Positions 55,671 through 64,000 of a stretch of DNA of 64,000 bases are shown here, piece by piece. Under the pieces are notes generated by a model. It was not told the origin of the DNA and ran no database searches. It saw only the letters and a list, made by a program, of their open reading frames with translations. Position 1 is the stretch's first letter. Every line of letters begins with the position of its first letter. The stretch lies in NCBI GenBank assembly GCA_020466095.1, contig CM035807.1, positions 48,473,004-48,537,003 on the forward strand, read 5' to 3'. The position numbers were made by a program, and so were the translations under genes. The DNA comes from Chlorops oryzae (Eukaryota; Arthropoda; Insecta; Diptera; Chloropidae).

Positions 55671-57319
55671 TGATTTTGATTGGAAATTTCAACGATGCTT
55701 TCAATGGATTCATGGATTCGTGCAGATTAAGTAAGAGGTATGATGAAAATTCACCGAGATTTCTGCTGGACGACGCGATGACGGACCTCGACTCAGTGTG
55801 GAGAAGGTTTCAAACGGCTTACGACGACGTCTGTCTTTCCGATGCTGTCAATTCGGACGAAGTTACAAATCTGTCGGATACTGTAGAGGCGTGTAGGGGG
55901 GTTTATTACGACGCCAAAGCCCATCTTCTTGAGCTACTGGATCTCCTTAAAAACTCAGTGGATTCAAAGTCTAGCATGAAATACCACACCTTTAATGTGA
56001 ACAGCTTTCTCGGTCGCGAGCAGCCGGCGAACGTGTGCCACCTGTGTGGAAATGATCACGCACTGCGACAGTGCCCACAATTTTTGGAAATGAAGGTCGA
56101 CGATCGTCATAGATTTATCACGCAAAATAACAGATGTTATAATTGTTTGACTGCCTCCCATCGCTCGGCAAAATGTCCCAGCCCCCATCGATGTGCGAAG
56201 TGTAAGAAGCGGCACCACACGCTGCTTCATGGACATGCTACCGCGGTCTCACCGAAAGATGCTTCTCCTCCGTCCTCCCAGACCCCCGGCCCGTCGACGA
56301 CGAGCTCCGCTGTTGCATCATCGGCGACGTCACCGTCCCCAATTGGAGTCTCGATTTCCTCCCATCAAACCAACGCACATGTGGCTGTTAGCCACACTCA
56401 GGTCCTATTGCCTACTGCTCTCGCGCACAGTCTCCATCAGGGCGAGCGATTCACCGTGCGAGCGCTCCTGGATCAAGACTCTCAGCGTACCAAACAATCG
56501 CCGATATCTAGCTCTTCTCCTAAGACGATCGTCTCCGACATCGTGACCGACAGCGACAACCAAGTTCTGCGGCCCAACGCCCCCTCGCATGGACACGGCC
56601 CTGCGGCATCAACGAATGGTTCATCTCTCTCTCCGTCATTCCAGACGCTAGGCTCGTTGACGACGAGCAACTCCGCACAACATTCGATGATGCATTCTCC
56701 TTCGGCACGTACGTCAACACGAAAAGCAAACACGCATATGGCTGAAGGCCATACTGAAATACTTCTACCTACCGCCCTCGCGCATATTTTTCATCAGGGC
56801 GAGCGATTTACTGTGAGAGCGCTCCTGGATCAAGGCTCTCAGCGCACATTCCTCGACGACAGCAAACAGAAATTGCTCAATCTTCCCACACTGCAAAAAT
56901 TTCGCAAATTCTCTGGCATTGGCGGGCAGAAATCAACAGCGGAAAAGGAATGCGTTTTCACCTTGGCCTCTCCGCATTCTGAGTTTCAAGAGGAGGTGGC
57001 TGCTGTCGTCCTGCCAAAATTAACAAATTGGCTTCCATCATTGAGAGAAACAAATCCCATTGCGAAAGAGCTACCTTCCCTGGAGCTTGCAGATCCGCAC
57101 TTCATGGAACCAGGACGTATCGATTTAGTTATTGGCTCCGACATCCTCCCGCGAGTAATGCTATCAGGAATTCGATTCAACGTCGGTGGCAGTCTACTAG
57201 CACAAAGTTCAGTCTTCGGGTGGTGCTTGAGTGGTCCCATCGCCAGCGAATCCTGTGAACCATATGCCAGCTTCGCAAACATTATCCTGCCGTTCGACCC
57301 AGGAGGAGCTTTCAATTAG
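55565..57319 (+). CDS. BEL/Pao gag-protease ORF with internal duplication
   Basis: One open frame of 584 codons. A capsid-side helical region (FMDSCRLSKRYDE..., VWRRFQTAYDDV) is followed by three zinc-binding motifs (CHLCGNDHALRQC, CYNCLTASHRSAKC, CAKCKKRHHTLLH), a Ser/Pro/Thr-rich linker, then the BEL protease-like segment LLPTALAH-GERFTVRALLDQ-SQRT, which occurs twice (~56370-56491 and ~56727-56848, offset 357 bp = 119 codons). The second copy continues into protease text (LLNLPTLQKF, then DLVIGSDILPRVM). The frame ends just before the deleted pol. The start codon at 55565 is the first Met. The true start is uncertain. Confidence 0.88.
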   Translation: MNSQIKQIRRKNVGPLYRSAATLVFFGRCFNRSMEMILIGNFNDAFNGFMDSCRLSKRYDENSPRFLLDDAMTDLDSVWRRFQTAYDDVCLSDAVNSDEVTNLSDTVEACRGVYYDAKAHLLELLDLLKNSVDSKSSMKYHTFNVNSFLGREQPANVCHLCGNDHALRQCPQFLEMKVDDRHRFITQNNRCYNCLTASHRSAKCPSPHRCAKCKKRHHTLLHGHATAVSPKDASPPSSQTPGPSTTSSAVASSATSPSPIGVSISSHQTNAHVAVSHTQVLLPTALAHSLHQGERFTVRALLDQDSQRTKQSPISSSSPKTIVSDIVTDSDNQVLRPNAPSHGHGPAASTNGSSLSPSFQTLGSLTTSNSAQHSMMHSPSARTSTRKANTHMAEGHTEILLPTALAHIFHQGERFTVRALLDQGSQRTFLDDSKQKLLNLPTLQKFRKFSGIGGQKSTAEKECVFTLASPHSEFQEEVAAVVLPKLTNWLPSLRETNPIAKELPSLELADPHFMEPGRIDLVIGSDILPRVMLSGIRFNVGGSLLAQSSVFGWCLSGPIASESCEPYASFANIILPFDPGGAFN

Positions 57320-57498
57320 TGATAAAAGAGCCAAAGTATTACACTTTGGCAACACGATACGCTCCGCGTATCACCAAAGGAGCGTCGACGCGTGTTACCT
57401 ACTTACCGTCGTCGCTCACCATCGCCTCGCCCCCTTGAATCTGTACGTTACCAGCCACGCCCCTTCAAGTTTCTTTGCGTAACGCAAGGCGGGCAGTA

Positions 57499-57991
57499 TG
57501 TCCGTTTTTCCCGCTGTCACTACGTAGCTAAATCCCACCAGCGGCGAAAAAACGGGAAAAAGGAGGGCAGCACTTCGAGCCCAGCTGCTCGCCACTTTTC
57601 CCGCCGGGCTTGACTGGCAACACCGGTGGGTTTTTAAATAAGATTTAAAACGATTCGTAAAACGAAGCGCACGTCCGCGATCGTGCAAAAACGTTCCGCA
57701 AGTTTTTTATTCGAAAGTCACTCGATTGAAGTTCGAGCCGCGTTCGCGACATTTTTTTTGATAATATTGTAAACCGTCACTTAATCCACCAAGGGACCCA
57801 TTTTAAAATCCACGAGGCAACCAACCAAAGCAGCATCCACAACGGCAGCAGCAACAACAACAACAACTATATTCATCTCAGCACCAGACATACCAGCAGC
57901 GATCCGTTCGACGTCGCCGTCATCAAAGGTACGTGCTTTTTATTGACTTAAACGTGATTTCCCTTTGCCCCAATCTTTACGGGCCCAAACA
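57499..57991 (+). repeat. 3' LTR of the BEL/Pao element
   Basis: 493 bp, followed by ACTGG. Preceded by purine-rich GGCGGGCAGTA. Confidence 0.93.
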
Positions 57992-58854
57992 ACTGGTATT
58001 GATGATTTAGTGGTTTCCTCAAAAATTGATCTGATTGAACGCGAGCAAATGATAATTTTCTCTAATGACCAATTGAAAAAAGATTAAAGATCATAGATAA
58101 TTTCTTGCATTAACTTTAATTTTTCTTGGGCATGTTACTTATGATTTCCGTTTACATGCTGCAACAAATCATGCTCGTTGGATGGCCAAAGGTATTTGTT
58201 CATTAATTTTCTCTCGGCTAAGATCAAAATTATTTCCGTGATATGTGCATTCTCCTTATCAAACTGTGTATTTAATCATGGTTCGAATGCACAAATGCCA
58301 TAAAAGCTCCATATTAAGACTTAAATTTTGTTAAAAGTTCCATTCAGTATTCGGAAACCAATTCAGAGGTCTCAGACGTAGTCCTGAATAAATTGAAAAT
58401 TCATTTATGGTATCTCTCTGAAGAATGTGTTGCATTGGCCTTCTTCGATTCGTATGTAACTTCTGCGGAAATAAACGCAAAATGGTCCAACAATTGAAAT
58501 CAAAAGAACCTGTTGTGAAATTGAGAGAAGGGCGGAGCCGCTGAAATAAAAAGATTTTCAAAATTTTGACTTAAATGATTTTGTGTCAGAAAAAACCCAA
58601 TTGAAGACCCTTCAACTTGGGAAAAAATGGTTTCATTCGATGAAGGCTGGACATTTTGTCATGATTTGCTTGTTGTCAATGATGTTGCTGAAAGAGAAAT
58701 TAGTTCTTCAGGTCTGTGAATGGTATAAAAAGATGTACTCATCGCACAAGAAATCAGATTAAGTTCGTTAAGAATGCTCCTATCGGTAAAACTGAACTTT
58801 TCCGAAATCAAATCATAAACAAAATATTGCTGCCATTGTTGTCCAATATTGTTG
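57992..58854 (+). pseudogene. C-terminal remnant of the uncharacterised transposon protein
   Basis: Resumes after the BEL element with IDDLVVSSKIDLIERE-MIIFSNDQLKKD and a stop at ~58084. Scattered, frame-shifted text continues to about 58800. Too degraded to define a domain. Confidence 0.45.
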
Positions 58855-59131
58855 CATATTGAATAAAAAATACAGAATAAATCGAAAAATAGCGTGTAAT
58901 GACTTTTTTTTTTCTATATTTTGAATAAATGAGCTGGTTTAAAAGCCAAAAATAGCCAAAAAAAAGTGTCATTTTCCCCATACAGGATACATTTTTCAAT
59001 TTTGTAGCATTTCCGGCACCATAAGGCGTTGTTGTATCGCCACCAATTTTTTTTCCTTTTCGATCGAAAAGGAAAAAGAATCAGCCCGGCAAACATAAGT
59101 TTTCAACTCGTTTAAAAATAAGCTACACTCT
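58855..59131 (-). repeat. Right inverted terminus
   Basis: Reverse complement of 51778-52065. Confidence 0.85.
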
Positions 59132-59610
59132 AATATATATACAATATAAGCGAAATACCCCTTCTGATTATCACGAAATCTCAAAAACTAAAACACGTGC
59201 AAAGTTGAAATTTGGCACATGAGACCGGATCTTATAAAACTATATCCACAGGGGCGTAAAACGAGGGTACAAATTTGTGTACTTGATGTACCTATGAGCA
59301 CCATTTTGTGAAAATTTACATTACGTATACGTCTCATTTCACAAGCTACTGAACTACTTTTTTTGGTAAGACGATCAGAGAGGGTTAGAGAGGGATTGAT
59401 AGTGTGGGATAATGCATGAGAGATAAAATGGGTTGGAGAGAGCGCGCTGGTGAGGTGTTGTAAACAAAAGAGAGGTGGAGTGAGCAAGGAAGAGGGAGAC
59501 AGAGAGTCAGAGTAAGAGTGAGAGAGAGAGAGAAAGAGGGGAAGAAGGTTCTAAAAAATTTAATATATCAAAAAGCATAAAGTTGCTTATCTTGGGTTTC
59601 TGAAAACTCT
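59132..59610. other. Non-coding with GA-rich tract
   Basis: No gene. GA-rich sequence at 59480-59545 includes GAGAGAGAGAGA. Confidence 0.35.
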
Positions 59611-59612
59611 TA

Positions 59613-60887
59613 ACGGGTTGGCTGATAAGTCCCCGGTCTGACGCATAGATGGCGTCGCTAGTATTAAATGCATATTATTTTTATATAGTGGCAACCTTCA
59701 AATGATTCGTGTCAAAATTTGACGTCTGTAAGTCAATTAGTTTGTGAGATAGAGCGTCTTTTGTGAAGCAACTTTTGTTATTGTGAAAAAAAATGGAAAA
59801 AAAGGAATTTCGTGTTTTGATAAAATACTGTTTTCTGAAGGGAAAAAATACAGTGGAAGCAAAAACCTGGCTTGATAATGAGTTTCCGGACTCTGCCCCA
59901 GGAAAATCAACAATAATTGATTGGTATGCAAAATTCAAGAGTGGTGAAATGAGCACGGAGGACGGTGAACCCAGTGGACGCCCGAAAGAGGTGGTTACCG
60001 ACGAAAACATCAAAAAAATTCACAAAATGATTTTGAATGACCGTAAAATGAAGTTGATCGAGATAGCAGAGGCCTTAAAGATATCAAAAGAACGTGTTGG
60101 TCATATCATTCATCAATATTTGGATATGAAAAAGCTCTGTGCAAAATGGGTGCCACGCGAGCTCACATTTGACCAAAAACAACAACGTGTTGATGATTCT
60201 GAGCGGTGTTTGCAGCTGTTAACTCGCAATACACCCGAGTTTTTGCGGCGATATGTGACAATGGATGAAACATGGCTCTATCACTACACTCCTGAGTCCA
60301 ATCGACAGTCGGCTGAGTGGACAGCGATCGGTGAACCGTCTCCGAAGCGTGGAAAGACTCAAAAGTCCGCTGGCAAAGTAATGGCCTCTGTTTTTTGGGA
60401 TGGGCATGGAATAATTTTTATCGATTATCTTGAGAAGGGAAAAACCATCAACAGTGACTATTATATGTCGTTATTGGAGCGTTTAAAGGTCGAAATCGCG
60501 GCAAAATGGCCCCATATGAAGAAGAAAAAAGTGTTGTTCCACCAAAACAACGCACCGTGCCACAAGTCATTGAGAACGATGGCAAAAATTCATGAATTAG
60601 GCTACGAATTGCTTCCCCACCCAGCGTATTCTCCAGATCTGGCCCCCAGCGACTTTTTCTTGTTCTCAGACCTCAAAAGGATGCTCGCAGGGAAAAAATT
60701 TGGCTGCAACGAAGAGGTGATCGCCGAAACTGAGGCCTATTTTGAGGCAAAACCGAAGGAGTACTACCAAAATGGTATCAAAAAATTGGAATCGCTCTTG
60801 AAGGGAACTATGTTGAATAATAAAAACGAATTTTGACAAAAAAATGTATTTTTCTTTGTTAGACCGGGGACTTATCAGCCAACCTGT
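59613..60887 (+). mobile_element. Mariner element copy 2, full length
   Basis: 1,275 bp bounded by TA (59611-59612 and 60888-60889). The ends ACGGGTTGGCTGATAAGTCC and its complement (ACAGGTTGGCTG...) form ~30-bp inverted repeats. Confidence 0.95.
59793..60836 (+). CDS. Mariner D,D34D transposase, full-length frame but catalytically altered
   Basis: 347 codons from ATG 59793. Paired helix-turn-helix (residues ~5-115), WVPRELT linker, then the DDE/D domain: YVTMDETW with D158, HQNNAPCH where the second catalytic Asp (residue 252, codon 60546-60548) is Asn, and SPDLAPSD with D287 (34 residues on). Copy 1 has GAC at the equivalent codon. A 19-bp deletion near 60789 relative to copy 1 shifts the last residues, so the C-terminus ([16 protein letters not shown]) is not native. 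It should bind DNA but not cut it. Confidence 0.93.
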   Translation: MEKKEFRVLIKYCFLKGKNTVEAKTWLDNEFPDSAPGKSTIIDWYAKFKSGEMSTEDGEPSGRPKEVVTDENIKKIHKMILNDRKMKLIEIAEALKISKERVGHIIHQYLDMKKLCAKWVPRELTFDQKQQRVDDSERCLQLLTRNTPEFLRRYVTMDETWLYHYTPESNRQSAEWTAIGEPSPKRGKTQKSAGKVMASVFWDGHGIIFIDYLEKGKTINSDYYMSLLERLKVEIAAKWPHMKKKKVLFHQNNAPCHKSLRTMAKIHELGYELLPHPAYSPDLAPSDFFLFSDLKRMLAGKKFGCNEEVIAETEAYFEAKPKEYYQNGIKKLESLLKGTMLNNKNEF

Positions 60888-60889
60888 TA

Positions 60890-61418
60890 ACTATTGGTTG
60901 TACCTTGTTCTTTAGTTCGAAGGCTGGAGGAAAAGGAGTTCAAATGTGCTATTTCAAATAACCTGGGATGAAACTAGGGTTAGTATTTTCACAGTAAATG
61001 GCTCCACAAATGAATCGGAAGTTAAGGATTCAAAGAAGAAAGAAAGATGTAATTATTAAGACACATAAGATAACGATTTTTGAATAGCATGTTTTCACAA
61101 AAATAAAATTAAATAAGGATAACTATTATAAATTTGTAATTCTTTACTTTATTTATTTCAAAAGGAAAGTTATTAATAAATTTATAAGTTACATGCTAGG
61201 AGCATTGGCAACGGAGGCCTTTGGGTTATCGTTAACTAAGATGTACATTAGGGCGTATTAACCCCCATTCAAGAAAAATAAAGTTCGTTTGTCACCAGCC
61301 AAATTGAAAGTTTATTAGTAATAATTAATAATGTAATTTAAAAAAAAAATTCTCTGTAAGCTTAATGTCGCCATTTTATCCTGGAAATGGTGCATAGCAT
61401 ATCATATACATATCAGCC
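60890..61418. other. Unassigned AT-rich sequence
   Basis: No gene or repeat end recognised. Confidence 0.3.
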
Positions 61419-61683
61419 GTAAATATTGCAAACTTGAGGTTCTTTTCGAAATTTTCGCCATACTTTACTTATTTTCTAAGAAAATATTCTGAATACTTAC
61501 CAAATATTGATTGAAATTAATTGAATAATTATTGATTTTCATGTTTCAAGCTTGTAACAAGCCTAAGTCAATAATTATTCAATTAATTTCATTCAATATT
61601 TGGTACGTATTCAGAAAATTTTCTTAGAAAATAAGTACAAAATAGCAGAAATTCGAAAAGAACCTCAAGTTTCTAATATTTAC
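61419..61683. repeat. Foldback repeat, arms ~120 bp
   Basis: GTAAATATT...AAACTTGAGGTTC at 61419-61443 starts an arm that is the complement of ~61570-61683, with a short loop near 61545-61565. A MITE or foldback element. Target duplication not clear. Confidence 0.75.
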
Positions 61684-63787
61684 ACAGAATTGGATTAGCG
61701 CAGGTGAAAATAAAAAAAAAAATGGCTAAAACATGCTAGTCACCACCCCGTGCATAGGTTATACCCACGTAGAAAATTTTTTTCCAAATTCGATACACCC
61801 TAATGTTCATGTAGCTTAGATCAGGATCATTTTTATTAAATTGTAAGCCTGTTGTTCAGAATTATTTTAAAAAAAGCAGACAATGCCTAGACGGGCCAGC
61901 AACTTTTAAGTTCAATTTTAATTTATGTGTTTTAAGAAATTGGAGTATGCGCGAATATGAAGATCACTCAAAAAATACACACGCCCATTTTAACTTGAAG
62001 AAATGTGACAGCGTGGAGACATAAATATTTTAACCCTCGCAGCAATTGAATGGGTGGGCTATTTGAGTCGGTTCTCCAATTTCGGGAAATTCTCTCAGCG
62101 AAGGTCAAAAAATTTGAATATGTACAATGATAATAGTAGAATTCTGCGCCAAAAAATTGGAAGTGAAGAACGATACACACCATTTAAAAAATTTTCCCCA
62201 TCATATCCTTGAAAAGTTAACAAATCACAAAAGTTAACGAGTCCAAAACCACACAGGTTAACCTTTTGTTAATGTCTACTGTAATAAGCATCCAAAAATC
62301 ATAATTTCATATACACATACAAGTCTACTGGAAGTATATTTAATTCACCAGAATATCAACAAAATTCATGACACCACTTTTTTTAGTTGTCCGCTTAGCG
62401 TGAAATGTCCAAGCATTTGTAGACTGTTTCTTGAATGATGCGATCACATGTCTGAAATATATTGGACTTGTAATCTCTAACCCGGAAAACAACTTTTTGG
62501 CCATGCAACCCAAGCCAGAAATGGGCAAAGTCCTAGCAGCGAATGGTATGCATCCCGCATTGATGCTTCGTCGATATCAAGGTAATGACCATCGATGCCA
62601 CTTTCGATTCTTCTCTGTGTAAAACTTGCGTTACATTTAAAAATCAATGACGTTGGTGTTAAGCGATTGGGGATCCCATCTGTATTAGCCTTCATCAACG
62701 CAGTCATTGAACAAAAACAATAGCTACACTGCATTACTTTAACCATAATATTTCGCTTTAGGTAACGCACAAAGTTGTAAATGGTAATGCAGCCTACGGC
62801 ATTTGATTCCTGGTAGTAATAAGTAAAAATAAGAGAGTTTGCCTCACATTCTGATGTCTCCCAGCGAGCAATGTATATATATTATTAGAACGAAGTTCTT
62901 TATGAAACGATAGCGACAGGGGACCTAGTCGAGAAAAAGTGAAAAACCGCTATAAAATCCGCGTTACCTAAATTGAAATTCGCAAAAAAGGATATAATAA
63001 CCTTTGCAAAAAGAAAAAAATATACATATATTTACGTAAAATGACTTCCTGATGCGGCCGAGATATTATACTTTTTTAGGCGACACTTATTTCCGACGAT
63101 ATCCCGAAAAAACAATTAATTATGAAATTCAGAAACTACACAGACACATACAAGCATAAATGCATTCAAACAAAACAAAACAATATGTGGTGCTGCCAGA
63201 CTGAACGTTTTCAGAATAACTCCGATTAGTAGGTTTTTGCAAATATATAAGGGCATTTTAGGTAGCTTATAATTTTTTGCGCTATCAAAGTATCCGTCAA
63301 TTCGTACATAATTAAAACATATTTAAAATCATCGTCTGTACTCCGGGGGCTGCGGATGTAATATCGGTGTGAAAAATATCGATACTTTAAAACATCTTTA
63401 TGTATGAAAATTCGCATTTTCGAGACTATCTCATTTGCGATGGAAAACCCTTTACACGTATGCTTTTTCAGTTCCAGTATATTCTGCTTATCTAACTTAG
63501 CACTTTGAGGGCTCAACGCTGTTAAAGTAAATTGAAAGGAAGTAACGAGCTCACTACTTTGAAGAAAGGAAATCAGAGTTGAAATTTCGATGACAGGTTG
63601 ACAGAAATATAGGAAATGTGTGACTTAAATGCAACCCTGTGAGTCCGATTACTTGTAATAAGCGTATGCGTTCAAGTAGCGAAAGTAAGTCAAAGTACTT
63701 ATTTGTTTTTATACCCAGCGTAAGCAGGGTATATTAGGGTATCTTGTAACAGCCAGAATAACGCTCCGTAGATATAGACATATATAT
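61684..63787. other. Unassigned sequence
   Basis: Two overlapping minus-strand frames (62340-62528 and 62477-62770) were not recognised and may be a decayed mobile-element frame. A hairpin ATACCCAGCG...GGGTAT at 63709-63733 belongs to a common-looking dispersed repeat. No host exon found. Confidence 0.3.
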
Positions 63788-63789
63788 TA

Positions 63790-64000
63790 GGTGTAGTAAA
63801 AAGAAATCCATTATTTTTGCATTAAATTGACGGTTTATTTAAGATAGTTAGCATGACCCGATTTAGGTCAAATATGCGCCGTTTTGTTCGATAACTTGTT
63901 GCCATTTTAAAGGTAATTTCATTATGCCTCTCTCATAGAAGCCCTCGTTCCTATTAGCAAAAAATTGAGACAGTCGAATTTCAGAAGCCTCTCTTGAAGC
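63790..64000 (-). mobile_element. Third mariner element, 3' end, continues beyond the window
   Basis: The end GGTGTAGTAAAAAGAAATCC next to TA at 63788-63789 looks like a mariner inverted repeat. Inside it the minus strand encodes the C-terminus of a mariner transposase. Confidence 0.75.
63866..64000 (-). CDS. Mariner transposase C-terminus (partial)
   Basis: Minus-strand residues LSQFFANRNEGFYERGIMKL, then LKWQQVIEQNGAYL and a stop at ~63866: the conserved C-terminal region of mariner transposases. A different lineage from copies 1 and 2. The frame is open to the window edge. Confidence 0.8.

Larger units (their letters stand above)
54454..57991 (+). mobile_element. Non-autonomous BEL/Pao element lacking pol
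   Basis: 3,538 bp with two 493-bp LTRs differing at about two positions, and a 5-bp duplication. The primer site begins TGGCGATCCTG directly after the 5' LTR, complementary to the 3' end of tRNA-Arg as I recall it for Drosophila. The interior codes for gag and the protease-side region only. RT, RNase H and integrase are missing. A recent insertion that must have moved with help from a complete relative. Confidence 0.93.
51778..59131 (+). mobile_element. DNA element of unnamed family with ~280-bp inverted termini
   Basis: 51778-52065 (from AGGGTGTAGCTTATTTTTAA) is the reverse complement of about 58855-59131 with ~85-90% identity. Between them lie fragments of a transposon-type protein on the + strand, split by a BEL/Pao LTR element (54454-57991). 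Without that insert the element is about 3.8 kb. No clear target duplication (left flank ACATT, right flank AATAT). Confidence 0.75.

Overview
This 64 kb window is insect nuclear DNA, most likely from a higher fly (Brachycera, perhaps tephritid-like). The evidence is one dipteran-type host gene with short spliced exons, surrounded by insect transposon families (mariner, DD37D mariner, PIF/Harbinger, hAT, CR1-, RTE- and Jockey-type LINEs, Ty3 and BEL/Pao LTR elements). The species call is inference. No rRNA, CRISPR array or prokaryotic gene was seen.

Host gene. The only recognisable host gene is Scamp (secretory carrier-associated membrane protein), on the + strand. Exons 1 and 2 lie at 1234-1290 and 1352-1501. 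Exon 3 lies at 19153-19354 and ends in a good splice donor. The 17.65 kb intron between exons 2 and 3 is packed with nested transposons. The exons for the four membrane spans were not found and probably lie to the right of the window, so much of 19.4-64 kb may also be intron.

Layout. 0.1-1.1 kb: RTE-type LINE tail just upstream of Scamp. 1.6-3.9 kb: CsRn1-like Ty3 remnant (-), joined to a second, gypsy-type Ty3 element (-) at 3.9-9.2 kb. 9.7-10.9 kb: mariner copy 1. 10.9-12.2 kb: mdg1/412-like leader and gag (-). 12.4-14.6 kb: CR1-like LINE (+). 15.4-17.2 kb: RTE LINE (-) with a 14-bp target duplication. 17.3-19.1 kb: MITEs. 20.2-22.9 kb: hAT element with 0.5 kb terminal inverted repeats. 22.9-24.9 kb: mag-like Ty3 remnant (-). 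25.9-26.4 kb: Harbinger-type MITE. 26.9-34.8 kb: Jockey LINE (+) interrupted by a young CsRn1-clade LTR element (28391-33856, -), which itself carries a 905-bp TA-flanked insert with two tRNA-like segments. 34.9-38.1 kb: mdg1/412-like element (-). 38.1-42.2 kb: BEL/Pao remnant with env-like sequence (-). 42.6-44.1 kb: tandem repeats around an 897-bp palindrome. 44.2-44.7 kb: possible solo LTR. 46.0-51.5 kb: a LINE holding a DD37D mariner that holds a PIF/Harbinger element with an intact four-exon transposase. 51.8-59.1 kb: a DNA element of a family I cannot name, with ~280-bp inverted termini, interrupted by a pol-less BEL/Pao element (54454-57991). 59.6-60.9 kb: mariner copy 2 with an open frame but a mutated catalytic residue. 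63.8 kb to the end: a third mariner running out of the window.

How it fits together. Insertion order can be read from target duplications and broken frames. Most LTR elements lie antisense to Scamp. The only protein-coding units that look potentially functional are Scamp, the Harbinger transposase and possibly its Myb-like partner.
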